64,000 nt of DNA from Paenibacillus cymbidii (GTDB lineage Bacteria > Bacillota > Bacilli > Paenibacillales > NBRC-103111), in contig NZ_SHLX01000024.1 in assembly GCF_004764705.1 (NCBI RefSeq), forward strand, positions 62,001 through 126,000. The letters run 5' to 3'. Positions 43,610 through 52,635 of this stretch are shown here, piece by piece. Below the pieces are notes generated by a model. It was not told where the DNA came from. It ran no database searches and saw only the letters and a program-made list of their open reading frames with translations. How positions within the stretch are numbered: the first letter of the stretch is position 1; every line of letters starts with the position of its first letter. The translations under genes and the position numbers were made by a program.

Positions 43610-45949
43610 TCAGATGAGCCGCTGGAAGCCTTTCAGCGCAACGCCTCCGCGCATGCCGGCATCGATGTCGCCTTCCCGCAGCGTTTCGGCGATGACGGCG
43701 AACACTTCGCCGATCGCCGCATCGTACTTGTCGACGATGTCATCGTTGTGCGCAAGCGTCGGATAAATCGACGTGCCCGCAAGGAAGCCGCGGTCCAGCA
43801 TCAGCTGCGTGTACAACGTGCGCAGCTTCTCCGCTTCCGCGTGGCGGAAGCTGAAATGGGCGAGGCATGGGTACATGTCACCCGTACGCACCGGCAAGCC
43901 GAGGCGGTCCGCATGCTGCCGCCAGCTCGCCAGGATGCGGCCGCCGACATGCGCGACATGCGCCGGCACGTCGGTTGCGGCCAGCTTGCGCAGCGTGGCG
44001 ACAGCTGCGGCGGGGCCGACGCTTTCCGTCCAATAAGTGCTGCTGATGAACGAATCGTGCGCTCCTTGCATCGCGTCCGTGGTGCCGATGACCGCCCCGA
44101 TCGGATGGCCGTTGCCGAGCGCCTTGGCGAAGACGGCGATGTCCGGGTTGACGCCGAAGCCGAGATGGGCGCCGCCGCGCTGCAGCCGGAAGCCGATCGT
44201 AATTTCGTCGAAAATAAGCAGCGCGCCGCAGCGCCGCGTCGTTTCGCGAACGAACGGCAAAAATCCGGGCTCCGGATCGCCGTTGCGGCACGGCTCCATG
44301 ATGACGGCGGCCAGTTGGTCGCCGTACTGGTCGACGATGCGCTGCAGCGCATCGCGGTCGTTGTAGGCGAACGTCAGCGCCGTCGCCCGCAGCTCGCGGG
44401 GAACGCCAAGCGGGTTCAAGCCGTCCAGCAGATGGCCGCGCAGCGCGTCGCTTTCGCCCAGATTCGCCGCCAGGTACCAGTCCGGCCAGCCGTGATAGCC
44501 GCAGATGGCGATGACGGAGCGGTCCGTCGTGGCGCGCGCGATCCGCACCGCCACGGCACAACTGTCGCCGCCGCCGCGCGTGAAGCGGGCTTGCTCCGCC
44601 CACGGATGGAGCTCGCACAACATGTCCGCGAGTTCCACTTCCTCCGGCGGGTTGAGCGTGCTCATGCTGCCCAGATTGACCCGGCGCACGACCGCGCGGG
44701 TCACGTCGTCGTCGCGGTATCCGAGCAGACAGGCGCCGATCCCGTTCGTGGACATGTCGTAGAAATGATTGCCGTCCAAATCCCAAACCTCGCAGCCCCG
44801 CGCTTCGCGGAAGTAAGCCGGCCAGCGGCCCGGCGCCATATTTTCCGGACGTTTGCTGAGCAGCTGCACGCCGCCCGGGATGCGCGTTTTTGCGTAGGTG
44901 TAGAGCGACTCCGTCACATTCCCCGGCTCTGGCAGCAGACCGACCAGACGGGCGCCATTCCTATAAAAGATATCGTCTTTATCCTCATCGTTCAACCCCA
45001 AATCGTTGATCGCGGTGCGCAGCGCCCGCAGCGACTCGATGCCGGCCAGCACCGGATGCCCGAGATGGGCCGCCTTGTCCCAGTCGGCGATGAAGCTGTT
45101 GTCGAGCCAGACGAACCCGTCCCCGACCGTTACCGCCCTGCCGCGAATGTGCGAAACGGGGAAGTCGCTGCCCCACATCAGCTTGCGCGGGCCGAACTGC
45201 TGCAAAATCACTTTGATCGCTTCCGGCTCGCAAATGCCCGACATATCGAAGAAGACGTTCTCCAGCCCGCGCAGCCCGGCGATTCCTTTCTCCGCGTTCG
45301 GGGCGTGGAAACAGCGCGCCGCATGCGCAAGAATGAGCTTCATCCGCGGATACCGCGTGCACAGGTCGCGAATTTCCCGCAAGTTGTCGGCGTCGGCAAT
45401 TGCCCCGTCCTTGACCATGTGCAGCATGACGGACATGCCGCGTGCGTCGGCCTCCTCCCACATCCAGTCCGGGCAAAAGGCGTCAATCGACGACTGCCAG
45501 GTCGGCTTCTCTTTGCTGTATAGATGATAAATTTTGAAGCCGACGATTTGCGGATGGGTCAGATACGCGGCGACCGACTCCTTGCTGTCGTCCGGCGTCA
45601 CGATGATCAGTCCGCGCGAGGCAGGTTCTTGTTCCAATTGGGCGATCAAATAATCGTTCTGCGCGCGCAGGTCCGCCGATAGCATCGGAATGGGAAAAAA
45701 CAGCCCGCCCGTTAGCCGCTTCTCTCCCCCCATAAGCGGAGCCAAACACTCTCGCCACTTCTGAATGGTTGCATCCTCCGGCCCTTTCGACCAGAAGCCC
45801 GAGCCCGTCAAATGCAAATCCGCTTGCCTGTAAATGTGCGTGTGGCTGTCAAATATTCGCTCGGGCAAAAACGCTTCCAGTTCCTCGACCGCCTTGCGGT
45901 CGCGTTCGAGAACGACCCAGTCCGGGTTCGAATCCAGCTTCTTTTCCAT
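43610..45949 (-). CDS. Amidohydrolase-class III aminotransferase fusion
   Basis: 779 residues; ATG 45949 lies seven bases after CGGAGG, so the longer frame upstream is not used. Residues 1-340 are an amidohydrolase-2-type TIM barrel: metal ligands in FDSHTHIY (His36, His38), later His in MLHMVKDG and LAHAARCF, and Asp in MWGSDFPVS. Residues 350-779 are a PLP class III aminotransferase or glutamate-1-semialdehyde aminomutase-like domain: GGVQLLSK, DEITIGFR, and the PLP Lys near 609 in AKALGNGHPIGA. The two are joined without a stop. The combined enzyme might hydrolyse or cleave a substrate and transaminate the product. The fusion is not one I recognise; a pathway cannot be named. Confidence 0.85.
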   Translation of the reverse strand: MEKKLDSNPDWVVLERDRKAVEELEAFLPERIFDSHTHIYRQADLHLTGSGFWSKGPEDATIQKWRECLAPLMGGEKRLTGGLFFPIPMLSADLRAQNDYLIAQLEQEPASRGLIIVTPDDSKESVAAYLTHPQIVGFKIYHLYSKEKPTWQSSIDAFCPDWMWEEADARGMSVMLHMVKDGAIADADNLREIRDLCTRYPRMKLILAHAARCFHAPNAEKGIAGLRGLENVFFDMSGICEPEAIKVILQQFGPRKLMWGSDFPVSHIRGRAVTVGDGFVWLDNSFIADWDKAAHLGHPVLAGIESLRALRTAINDLGLNDEDKDDIFYRNGARLVGLLPEPGNVTESLYTYAKTRIPGGVQLLSKRPENMAPGRWPAYFREARGCEVWDLDGNHFYDMSTNGIGACLLGYRDDDVTRAVVRRVNLGSMSTLNPPEEVELADMLCELHPWAEQARFTRGGGDSCAVAVRIARATTDRSVIAICGYHGWPDWYLAANLGESDALRGHLLDGLNPLGVPRELRATALTFAYNDRDALQRIVDQYGDQLAAVIMEPCRNGDPEPGFLPFVRETTRRCGALLIFDEITIGFRLQRGGAHLGFGVNPDIAVFAKALGNGHPIGAVIGTTDAMQGAHDSFISSTYWTESVGPAAAVATLRKLAATDVPAHVAHVGGRILASWRQHADRLGLPVRTGDMYPCLAHFSFRHAEAEKLRTLYTQLMLDRGFLAGTSIYPTLAHNDDIVDKYDAAIGEVFAVIAETLREGDIDAGMRGGVALKGFQRLI

Positions 45950-46134
45950 CGTCGAGCCTCCGTTGTCTCTTATAGTAGAACGTAGTTTCACAATACGAGA
46001 AAAACGATACGAATCGATCATAATATACGGATCGTTGCCTGTAAACAACAACTTTGGTGAAAGCTATAATCGGTTGGCTGGATTCGAATCGCGACGCCGA
46101 GGCTGTTGTAACATCATGCCGGGGGGGTAACGAA

Positions 46135-46326
46135 AATAACCAATGAAAAATGGCTTATTCACTCGATTTGGCCCGCCTCGTCGAAAATAACCAGTGAAAA
46201 CAGGGCCTATTTGCTTCGCCAAGCCGCAAATCGGGCCATTTAGCTGAAATAGCCAGTGATTTCACTGGCTATTTCTTCGATGTCGTCTATTTTAGGTCCA
46301 ATAAGCAATAAAACATGGCCTATTTC
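46135..46326. repeat. Modular hairpin repeat, copy C (four modules)
   Basis: Modules start at 46135, 46185, 46247 and 46299, spacing 50, 62 and 52 as in copies A and D. Module 3 arms are AAATAGCCAGTGA / TCACTGGCTATTT; relative to copy D the stem has changed C to T and G to A at paired positions, so pairing is preserved. Modules 1 and 2 have AATAACC for AATAGCC. Sits in a 406-base spacer between two same-strand genes; nothing else was seen there. Confidence 0.85.
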
Positions 46327-46355
46327 AGCCGGAAATAAATGAACAGCGATCCGCG

Positions 46356-47171
46356 TTACGGTGCAAGCAACTCCTTTACGCTTTCCCTCAGTGTCGTGAT
46401 CGGACGCCCCAGCAGATGCACGAGATCGTCAGATGTGGAAGAGGTGTCGATCCTGGAGAGAAACCCGTAAATCCAGTGACGAACCGAGGAGTCATGCTGC
46501 ACGGCGACCGGCCGGCCGGAAAGTTCGGACAAGATGGCGGCCAAGTCGGCAAAGTTCCATGTGCCCGGCGCCGTGAGCTCGTAGGTGCGGTTGTGGTGTT
46601 CACCGGGTGCGGCAAGCACGGCGGCGATCGCCTCGGCCAGATCGCGACGCGTCACCGAATGAAAAGACCAGTCGCCGGGGGCGACGTCGAGCCGCCCTTT
46701 GCTGATTGCCGCCGGCAAATCGAGCGCTTGGACAAAGTCGGTATACAGCGCATTGCGCAAAAACGTAAACGGCATTCCCGCCGCACGAATCGCATATTCG
46801 GTAGCCAAATGCATCCAAACGGGCGAACAGGCCCCCCGCTCGGGAAAAGCAAACCCGGTGTAGAGCAAATGTTCCACCTTCGATTGTTTCGCCGCTTCGA
46901 TGACATGGGCGTGTTGGCGCAGGCGAATCGTATCGTCGTGATGCGGGCTGGAAATCATCAGCAGGCGGGTGGCTCCCGCGAACGCCGCCGCCAACGATTC
47001 GGGCCGGTCGTAATCGCAATATCGGACCTCTATTCCTTGCGCTTCATACGGTTTGCCGGGATCGAGCCGGCGCACGCAAGCAACGATTTGCTGCGCGGGC
47101 ACTTGCTCCAGCAGCCGTTCAATAATGAGACGGCCCAACTTGCCAGTAGCGCCGGTTATTACGATGGACAC
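46356..47171 (-). CDS. NmrA-like NAD(P)-binding protein (quinone reductase 2-like)
   Basis: 271 residues, GTG start behind AAGGAAGG. Atypical short-chain dehydrogenase: cofactor motif TGATGKLGRLI (7-17), charged YCDYDRPESL, ISSPHHDD and YTGFAFPE segments, and no catalytic Tyr-Lys pair, as in NmrA/HSCARG and YtfG-type proteins. YtfG (QorB) relatives reduce quinones; others only sense NADPH. The promoter region contains the same palindrome as that of the MarR regulator upstream, so this gene is probably its target. Confidence 0.85.
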   Translation of the reverse strand: MSIVITGATGKLGRLIIERLLEQVPAQQIVACVRRLDPGKPYEAQGIEVRYCDYDRPESLAAAFAGATRLLMISSPHHDDTIRLRQHAHVIEAAKQSKVEHLLYTGFAFPERGACSPVWMHLATEYAIRAAGMPFTFLRNALYTDFVQALDLPAAISKGRLDVAPGDWSFHSVTRRDLAEAIAAVLAAPGEHHNRTYELTAPGTWNFADLAAILSELSGRPVAVQHDSSVRHWIYGFLSRIDTSSTSDDLVHLLGRPITTLRESVKELLAP

Positions 47172-47203
47172 GAACGATCATCCTTCCTTGGGGTTGCATT
47201 TTA

Positions 47204-47217
47204 GTTAAGGGCTTAAC
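47204..47217. promoter_or_regulatory. Candidate MarR operator upstream of the NmrA-like gene
   Basis: GTTAAGGGCTTAAC, a 6-2-6 palindrome, 33 bases before the GTG start. Identical half-sites occur at 47738-47751. Confidence 0.65.
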
Positions 47218-47272
47218 AAAATAGCCGCGCCTCAGTATGCGTAAATGCCAATAGTTTCCGCTCGGAGAGCGG

Positions 47273-47716
47273 TTATTTCAATTTGTGCAACAGCATCAGA
47301 AGCTGGTGCAGTTCCTGCTCGTCCAGCGCTTGCATTTTTGACGCCACACATTGGCGATTCTCCGGCAAGTGCAGCAGCAGCAGGCTTTGCCCTTCCGGCG
47401 TAATCGAGATGACCCACTTTCGCCCGTCAAGAGGGTGGGCTTCGCGGCGAAGATAGCCTTCGTTTTCCAGCGGGGTGAGCAGCAGGCTGATGTTCGATTT
47501 GGTGACGCCGATTTTGCGGGCGAGCGTCGAGGGGAGCACAGTCCCGCCTTCCTTCATGATTTCAACCAAAATACGGATTCGAGCTCCGTTGATCCCCCGG
47601 GCCTGCCAATATTTCTCCGAGACGTCGACCAGCTTGGCCGTCGTTTCCACCAGCGCAAAGAACGCCCGATTCGGCAGCGGCAAGTCTAGCACGTAGTCCT
47701 GCAGGTCCTTTGCCAA
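47273..47716 (-). CDS. MarR family transcriptional regulator
   Basis: 147 residues from TTG 47716, nine bases after GAGGTGG (GTG 47734 is an alternative giving 153 residues). Winged-helix core at about 50-115: VLPSTLARKIGVTKSNISLL, then LTPLENEGYLRREAHPLDGR with the D-x-R wing of MarR proteins. Lies 55 bases upstream of its probable target on the same strand. An identical palindrome precedes both genes, which predicts repression of itself and of the reductase, relieved by a ligand or oxidant. No conserved Cys pair of an OhrR-type sensor stands out. Confidence 0.9.
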   Translation of the reverse strand: MAKDLQDYVLDLPLPNRAFFALVETTAKLVDVSEKYWQARGINGARIRILVEIMKEGGTVLPSTLARKIGVTKSNISLLLTPLENEGYLRREAHPLDGRKWVISITPEGQSLLLLHLPENRQCVASKMQALDEQELHQLLMLLHKLK

Positions 47717-47737
47717 AGGCGCACACCACCTCACATA

Positions 47738-47751
47738 GTTAAGTGCTTAAC
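47738..47751. promoter_or_regulatory. Candidate MarR operator upstream of the MarR gene
   Basis: GTTAAGTGCTTAAC, same half-sites as at 47204-47217, 22 bases before the TTG start. Confidence 0.65.
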
Positions 47752-48050
47752 CAAAATCACTTTACTACTGCCGATACAATTTGTCAAACCCGTTTCGAGC
47801 GTGGCATTTTTTCCACCAACATCCGAGCGCCGCCTTGCTGATGGCCCAGGACGATTGAACCGGAGCGTTTGCTTCGCGGTTGTTCTCCCCCGTTTGGGGG
47901 ATTTTTTTTTCGCCGCAATCATCTTACAGTATAGGAGGAAAGTAGCGTAATCGTCGTACAAAACAGGACCAAAGACGTATATTTCCGCAATCCGTAGTCG
48001 GGGGATATCCGTCACGGCGAAACCGGTAGAAAGGCATGTGAACACGAAGC
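47752..48050. other. Long leader spacer of the propeller protein gene
   Basis: About 300 bases without a gene, with a terminator-type hairpin at 47884-47910 and a SD-like AGGAGG at 47934 that is not followed by an open frame of useful length. No known riboswitch fold was recognised. Confidence 0.4.
47884..47910 (+). terminator. Terminator hairpin in the leader of the propeller gene
   Basis: Stem TCCCCC GTTT GGGGGA followed by nine T. There is no plus-strand gene just upstream, so it could be a leader attenuator rather than an operon end. Confidence 0.6.
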
Positions 48051-51000
48051 ATGGTCAGACGTTTGTTCTCGTTTGCATTAATCATTTTCTTGCTGGCGGG
48101 CATGATGCCGGTCGGTGCGCTGGCCGACACCGTTGACAATTGGACGGTTCGCAGTCCGTTGCCCACCGGGCAAAGTCTGTACGGCGTCGCGTATGGCAAC
48201 GGAGTGTATGTGTCGGTGGGGATCGGCGGCACAGCCATGACCTCCGCAGACGGCGCGAATTGGACCATCCACGCGTCGGGTATCGAAAGCAATACGATGC
48301 TGTTTAGCGTCACCTACGGCAACGGCTTGTTTGTGGCGGTAGGCTGGGCCGGCAAAATTTTCACCTCTCCCGACGGGGTGAACTGGACCAGCCGCACGTC
48401 GGGCAGCGGGGAATATTTGTATAATGTCACGTACGGCAACGGACTGTTCGTGGCGTCAGGCAGCTCGGACGTGATTACGACTTCCGCCGACGGCATCACC
48501 TGGACCGTTCGTTCGTCGGGCAATTTCGCCAATTCGTTTCAGAGTGCCTTGTACGCGAACGGTATGTTTGTGGCGGTTGGCATGAGCGGCTTGCTCAAAA
48601 CGTCGAGCAACGGAACGAGCTGGACCTCCCGCTCGTCCGGCACCACGAACCATTTTCGCAGCATCACTTACGGCAGCGGCAATTTTGTGGCCGTCGGCGA
48701 CAGCGGCATGATCATGACCTCCTCCAACGGAACAAGCTGGACGAGCCGCTCGTCCGGCACAACAACCAGTTTGATCGGCGTCACATATGGCAACGGCATG
48801 TACGTGGCGGTCGGCAACAACGGGGTGATTGTCACCTCCGGCAATGGCACGGATTGGACAAGCCGCACGTCCGGCACGACGAATTATTTGTTGGGGGTTG
48901 CCTTCCTGAACGGCATGTACGTGGCGGTAGGGTTATACGGATCGGTGCTGACGTCCGCCGACGGCATAAACTGGACGAGCCATATGTCGGGAACAACGGT
49001 CGACCTGTTCGGCATCGCATACGGCGACGGCCAATACGTAGCGGTCGGCCAAAGCGGGGAGATCGTCACCTCCGGAGACGGGTTGACCTGGAATCCATTC
49101 ACCGTCAATTCGAGCATGCAGTTCCAACGGGTTGTGTACGGCAGCGGGCAGTTCGTGGCGATTGGTTACTCGGGATTGATCGCAACGTCCGCCGACGGAA
49201 CGAACTGGACAAGCCGCACCTCGGGCACCAGTGCCCATTTGGCAGGCGTCGCGTACGGCAACGGCAAATACGTGGCGGTAGGTCAAAGCGGCGCGTTTAC
49301 GACCTCCGGCAACGGCGTGAGCTGGACGGGCGGCACGTCGGGCACGAGCTATTTGCGCGGGGTCGCCTACGGCAATAACGGCAACGACGGCCTGTTCGTG
49401 GCGGTCGGGGACGCAGGGACGATCAAAACATCCGGCGACGGGTCAAGCTGGACGAACCGTACTTCGGGCACCGGCAACAACCTATACGGCGTGGCGTATG
49501 GCAACGGGCGGTTCGTGGCGCTCGAAACGAACGGGGCCATCCGCACCTCCGGAGACGGCGTCAACTGGACGACCGGCTCGACCGGCATCGCCCAGTATCT
49601 GGGCGCCATCTCGTATGGCAACGGCCTGTTCATGGCAGTGGGCGACGGCGGGGCGATCGTCTCTTCGGCCGACGGGGTCAATTGGACGCGCCGCACTTCG
49701 AATGCGACGCAACAGCTGAACGGCATCGTCGCCGGCAACGGCACGAATGTGGCCGTGGGCGCAAGGGGAACGATCGTGCAATCGGCTGCAACCGCCAAAC
49801 CGGCGAACAACAGCGTCGCCGCCAGCCCGGTCAGCGTCGCCGCCGGCGCGGCGGTGACGTTGACCGCAAGCGGGGACCGGCAGTCCGCGGCGGCGCCGGC
49901 GAACGGCGACGAACGGTATGTGCCAAGCGGCTGGACATCGACGGAGAGCGACAAGTCGGGCACGTTCAGCCTAAACGCAGGCAGTTACACCGCCGTTTAT
50001 ACGCCCGCGGCTGCCAACGAGAACGGCTACACGGTGACCGTCACGTTCACGAAACAAGTGTGGAACGGCAACGCCTGGGAGGATACGTCGACTACGGATA
50101 CGAAAACCGCAACGGTTGCGGTAAGCGTGCAGCCGCACGCCGTCACTTACGACGGCAATGGCCAGACGGCCGGCACGGTACCGGCGGACGGCAGCGTCTA
50201 TCGGCAGGGCGATTCGGTAACAGTTCTCGGCAATACGGGCCACTTGACCCGGGCAGGCTATACGTTCGCGGGGTGGAATACGGCCGCCGACGGCAGCGGC
50301 AACAACTATGCGGCCGACGGCACAGCCACGCTTGTAATGGGAGCGGACGCCGTCACCTTGTACGCCAAGTGGGTGAAGGAAGACGGGACACAGGCCGGAG
50401 CAATCGCGGGCATCTCGCTGGACGCAACGAAGTATACGCTCGCGGTCGGCGGGATGCATACGACAATCATGCGAACGAACGATGCCGACAACAGCTCGGC
50501 GGCGATCGCTTCGGGCAACGTGACGTTCGTATCGTCGAATGCGGCGGTGGCGACGGTCGACGCCGGCGGCGTCGTCACCGGCATAGCCAAAGGCACGGCA
50601 ACGATCGGCGCCAGCTATACGACCGGCGGCAAGACGTACAAACGGTACGCGACGGTCGCCGTCGATCCGAAGGCACCGGCGTTCGCCGAGAAGGGCGAGC
50701 GGAAAACAGGCGCCGTTCACATCAGCGTCGTGGATCCGGACAACAAGCCGGTGCCGGACGCCGTTGTCAAAATTTCGCAAGGCGGCAAAGTATGGCCGCT
50801 TGCCCGAACGGACGGCGACGGGCGATTGCTGGCGTACGTGCCGGCCGGTACGTACAACGTGCTGGTGTATGCGACGAACGGCAGCACCCTGCAAAACTTC
50901 GCGGCAACGAAGCTGAAAGTGCCGGCCGGCCAGCGCGCCGAGCCGTTGGCGCCGCAGCGGCTGGTGGCCGGTTCGGTGGCGTTCGGCGTTGCCACGGCGA

Positions 51001-51242
51001 GCGGGACGGACAAGCAGCTGACCGGCACGGCACCCGCCGGCGCGACGATTGTCGCACGCGACGGCGAAGTGACGCTCGGCACGGCGAAGGCGAACAAGTC
51101 GGGGCAATTCAAGCTCAAGCTGAAATCGCCGCAGCCGGGCAAAACGCTTGCCGTAACCGCAGTCGACGCTTATGAAAATGAGCAGACAGTCGATGTCGAA
51201 GTGCCGGAAGTTGCCGCCGCAACGCCGACCGGCAAGCGGTGA
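48051..51242 (+). CDS. Secreted protein with about 14 beta-propeller-type repeats
   Basis: 1063 residues; the ATG has only a weak ribosome site. Signal peptide with probable cleavage after GALA. Residues 35-580 hold thirteen repeats of about 39 residues plus one partial, pattern LxGVxYGNGxFVAVGxxG then TSxDGxxWTSRTSGT; the TSxDGxxW core resembles an Asp box. Fourteen blades would suit two seven-bladed propellers. Then a linker, an InlB B-repeat/Flg_new domain (VTYDGNG ... LYAKW, about 690-780), a Big_2-type Ig domain (785-870) and a carboxypeptidase-regulatory-like part (895-1055). No SLH or sortase signal is seen, so anchoring is unclear. Probably a binding protein, not an enzyme. Confidence 0.85.
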   Translation: MVRRLFSFALIIFLLAGMMPVGALADTVDNWTVRSPLPTGQSLYGVAYGNGVYVSVGIGGTAMTSADGANWTIHASGIESNTMLFSVTYGNGLFVAVGWAGKIFTSPDGVNWTSRTSGSGEYLYNVTYGNGLFVASGSSDVITTSADGITWTVRSSGNFANSFQSALYANGMFVAVGMSGLLKTSSNGTSWTSRSSGTTNHFRSITYGSGNFVAVGDSGMIMTSSNGTSWTSRSSGTTTSLIGVTYGNGMYVAVGNNGVIVTSGNGTDWTSRTSGTTNYLLGVAFLNGMYVAVGLYGSVLTSADGINWTSHMSGTTVDLFGIAYGDGQYVAVGQSGEIVTSGDGLTWNPFTVNSSMQFQRVVYGSGQFVAIGYSGLIATSADGTNWTSRTSGTSAHLAGVAYGNGKYVAVGQSGAFTTSGNGVSWTGGTSGTSYLRGVAYGNNGNDGLFVAVGDAGTIKTSGDGSSWTNRTSGTGNNLYGVAYGNGRFVALETNGAIRTSGDGVNWTTGSTGIAQYLGAISYGNGLFMAVGDGGAIVSSADGVNWTRRTSNATQQLNGIVAGNGTNVAVGARGTIVQSAATAKPANNSVAASPVSVAAGAAVTLTASGDRQSAAAPANGDERYVPSGWTSTESDKSGTFSLNAGSYTAVYTPAAANENGYTVTVTFTKQVWNGNAWEDTSTTDTKTATVAVSVQPHAVTYDGNGQTAGTVPADGSVYRQGDSVTVLGNTGHLTRAGYTFAGWNTAADGSGNNYAADGTATLVMGADAVTLYAKWVKEDGTQAGAIAGISLDATKYTLAVGGMHTTIMRTNDADNSSAAIASGNVTFVSSNAAVATVDAGGVVTGIAKGTATIGASYTTGGKTYKRYATVAVDPKAPAFAEKGERKTGAVHISVVDPDNKPVPDAVVKISQGGKVWPLARTDGDGRLLAYVPAGTYNVLVYATNGSTLQNFAATKLKVPAGQRAEPLAPQRLVAGSVAFGVATASGTDKQLTGTAPAGATIVARDGEVTLGTAKANKSGQFKLKLKSPQPGKTLAVTAVDAYENEQTVDVEVPEVAAATPTGKR

Positions 51243-51378
51243 TCGGCAAGCACGAAATGATTAAGGCCGCCTTCAAGCCGGTTCCCGGCTTGGGGACGGT
51301 CTTTGGCATGTCGGATGCCGCCATCCGTATGGTATGATAGGGGAAATGCCGGATGCCAACCTTGATGCGGGTGATAGG

Positions 51379-52635
51379 ATGAGCTTGAATTTTGCCAAAG
51401 ATTTTATGCTGCAGCTGGCAGCAATCACGACGCTGATTTTTGCGTACCAGGTGTTTTTTGCCGGGAGGCCGCGTCTCGACCGCGGCAAAATCGCGCTGAA
51501 CGTGCTGTTCGGGCTGTCCACGCTGCTGTGCATGACGTTTCCCGCCGTGTTTGCCTCCGATTACCGGGTCGATATCCGCATTGTGCCGTTGCTGCTCGGG
51601 ACGCTTTATGGCGGCCCGCTGACAGGCATCTTTTTGTCCGCTGTCATCATCCTGTACCGGTGGTATATCGACGTGGATATGGGACTGCTTACGACAGTGC
51701 TGAGCCTGTTGCTGAGCCTGCCGGTGTTTCTGTACTGCCGCAAATATTTTATCGCCGCCCGCAAAAACAAGCGGGTCGGCATCGCGTTCCTGCTCCTGCT
51801 CTATTACAGCCTGGCCGGCATCGTGTCGGTGGCGTTGGTCAGGGGACTGGCCTTCGTCGATGTCGTGCGCATCCATGAAATCCACATCGTGTTTAATGTG
51901 GCGGCGCTGCTGTTTTTTATCAACCTGAACGAAACGATCAAGGAAATGATCCAGAACAACCAGCGGCTGGAGTCGGAAGCGAAGGACGCGGAAATCGCCT
52001 TTTTGCGCTCCCAGATCAATCCCCATTTCCTGTACAACGCGCTCAATTCCATCGCCGCCCTATGCATCGACGAGCCGCGCAAAGCGCAGAATTTGACGCT
52101 GAATCTGGCACAATATTTGCGCAGCAGCTTCCACTTCAAGCGACTGAACGCCATGACAACGCTCGAACATGAGCTGGAGCTCGTCCGCGCTTATGTGAAC
52201 ATTGAAAAGGCCCGATTCGGCGACCGGCTGGAAGTCGAGTACGACGTGGATGCCGACCTGGATATGGAGATCCCTCCGCTGATGCTGCAGCCGCTCGTCG
52301 AAAACGCGATCCGGCACGGCCTGATGTCCAATCTGCAGGGGGGAACGGTGAACATATCGGCCAAACGGCTGGCGAACGCGGTCATTCGTTTTACCGTCGC
52401 CGACAACGGTTGCGGGATGAGCGAAACGAAACGGAACGAAGTGCTGCAGCCGGACGCCGGCAAAGGCGGCATCGGACTGTGGAACATGAGCAAACGGTAT
52501 CGCATCCTGTACGGCCGAAGTATCGGCCTGGTGAGTGCGGAAGGGGTCGGAACGAAAGTGGTTTTCGACATTCCCATGCAACCGGAGAAGACGAAAGGAG
52601 CGGGGCGGCATGCTGCGGGCGATTATCGTCGATGA
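51379..52635 (+). CDS. Sensor histidine kinase, LytS-type membrane sensor
   Basis: 418 residues from ATG 51379. Residues 5-185 carry five to six membrane helices of the 5TM-LYT type (GTLYGGPLTGIFLSAVIILYR is the conserved loop seen as LYGGPLTGIFLSAVIIL). A short coiled linker leads to the kinase: phospho-His in SQINPHFLYNALNSIAALC, N-box LQPLVENAIRHG, G-boxes DNGCGMS and GIGLWNMSKR. It overlaps its response regulator by 26 bases. LytS-type kinases usually partner LytTR regulators; here the partner is a LuxR-type regulator. The sugar importer genes follow, so a role in sensing the carbohydrate is likely. Confidence 0.9.
   Translation: MSLNFAKDFMLQLAAITTLIFAYQVFFAGRPRLDRGKIALNVLFGLSTLLCMTFPAVFASDYRVDIRIVPLLLGTLYGGPLTGIFLSAVIILYRWYIDVDMGLLTTVLSLLLSLPVFLYCRKYFIAARKNKRVGIAFLLLLYYSLAGIVSVALVRGLAFVDVVRIHEIHIVFNVAALLFFINLNETIKEMIQNNQRLESEAKDAEIAFLRSQINPHFLYNALNSIAALCIDEPRKAQNLTLNLAQYLRSSFHFKRLNAMTTLEHELELVRAYVNIEKARFGDRLEVEYDVDADLDMEIPPLMLQPLVENAIRHGLMSNLQGGTVNISAKRLANAVIRFTVADNGCGMSETKRNEVLQPDAGKGGIGLWNMSKRYRILYGRSIGLVSAEGVGTKVVFDIPMQPEKTKGAGRHAAGDYRR

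Noticed and set aside
42674..45523. A 949-codon plus-strand open frame opposite the IclR and fusion genes
   Set aside because: Composition and lack of motifs mark it as an antisense shadow; the minus-strand genes have clear domains and ribosome sites.
47752..48050. c-di-GMP riboswitch in the leader of the propeller gene
   Set aside because: A GGCGAAACCGGTAGAAAGG stretch is reminiscent, but the paired stems and second conserved block of the motif are missing.
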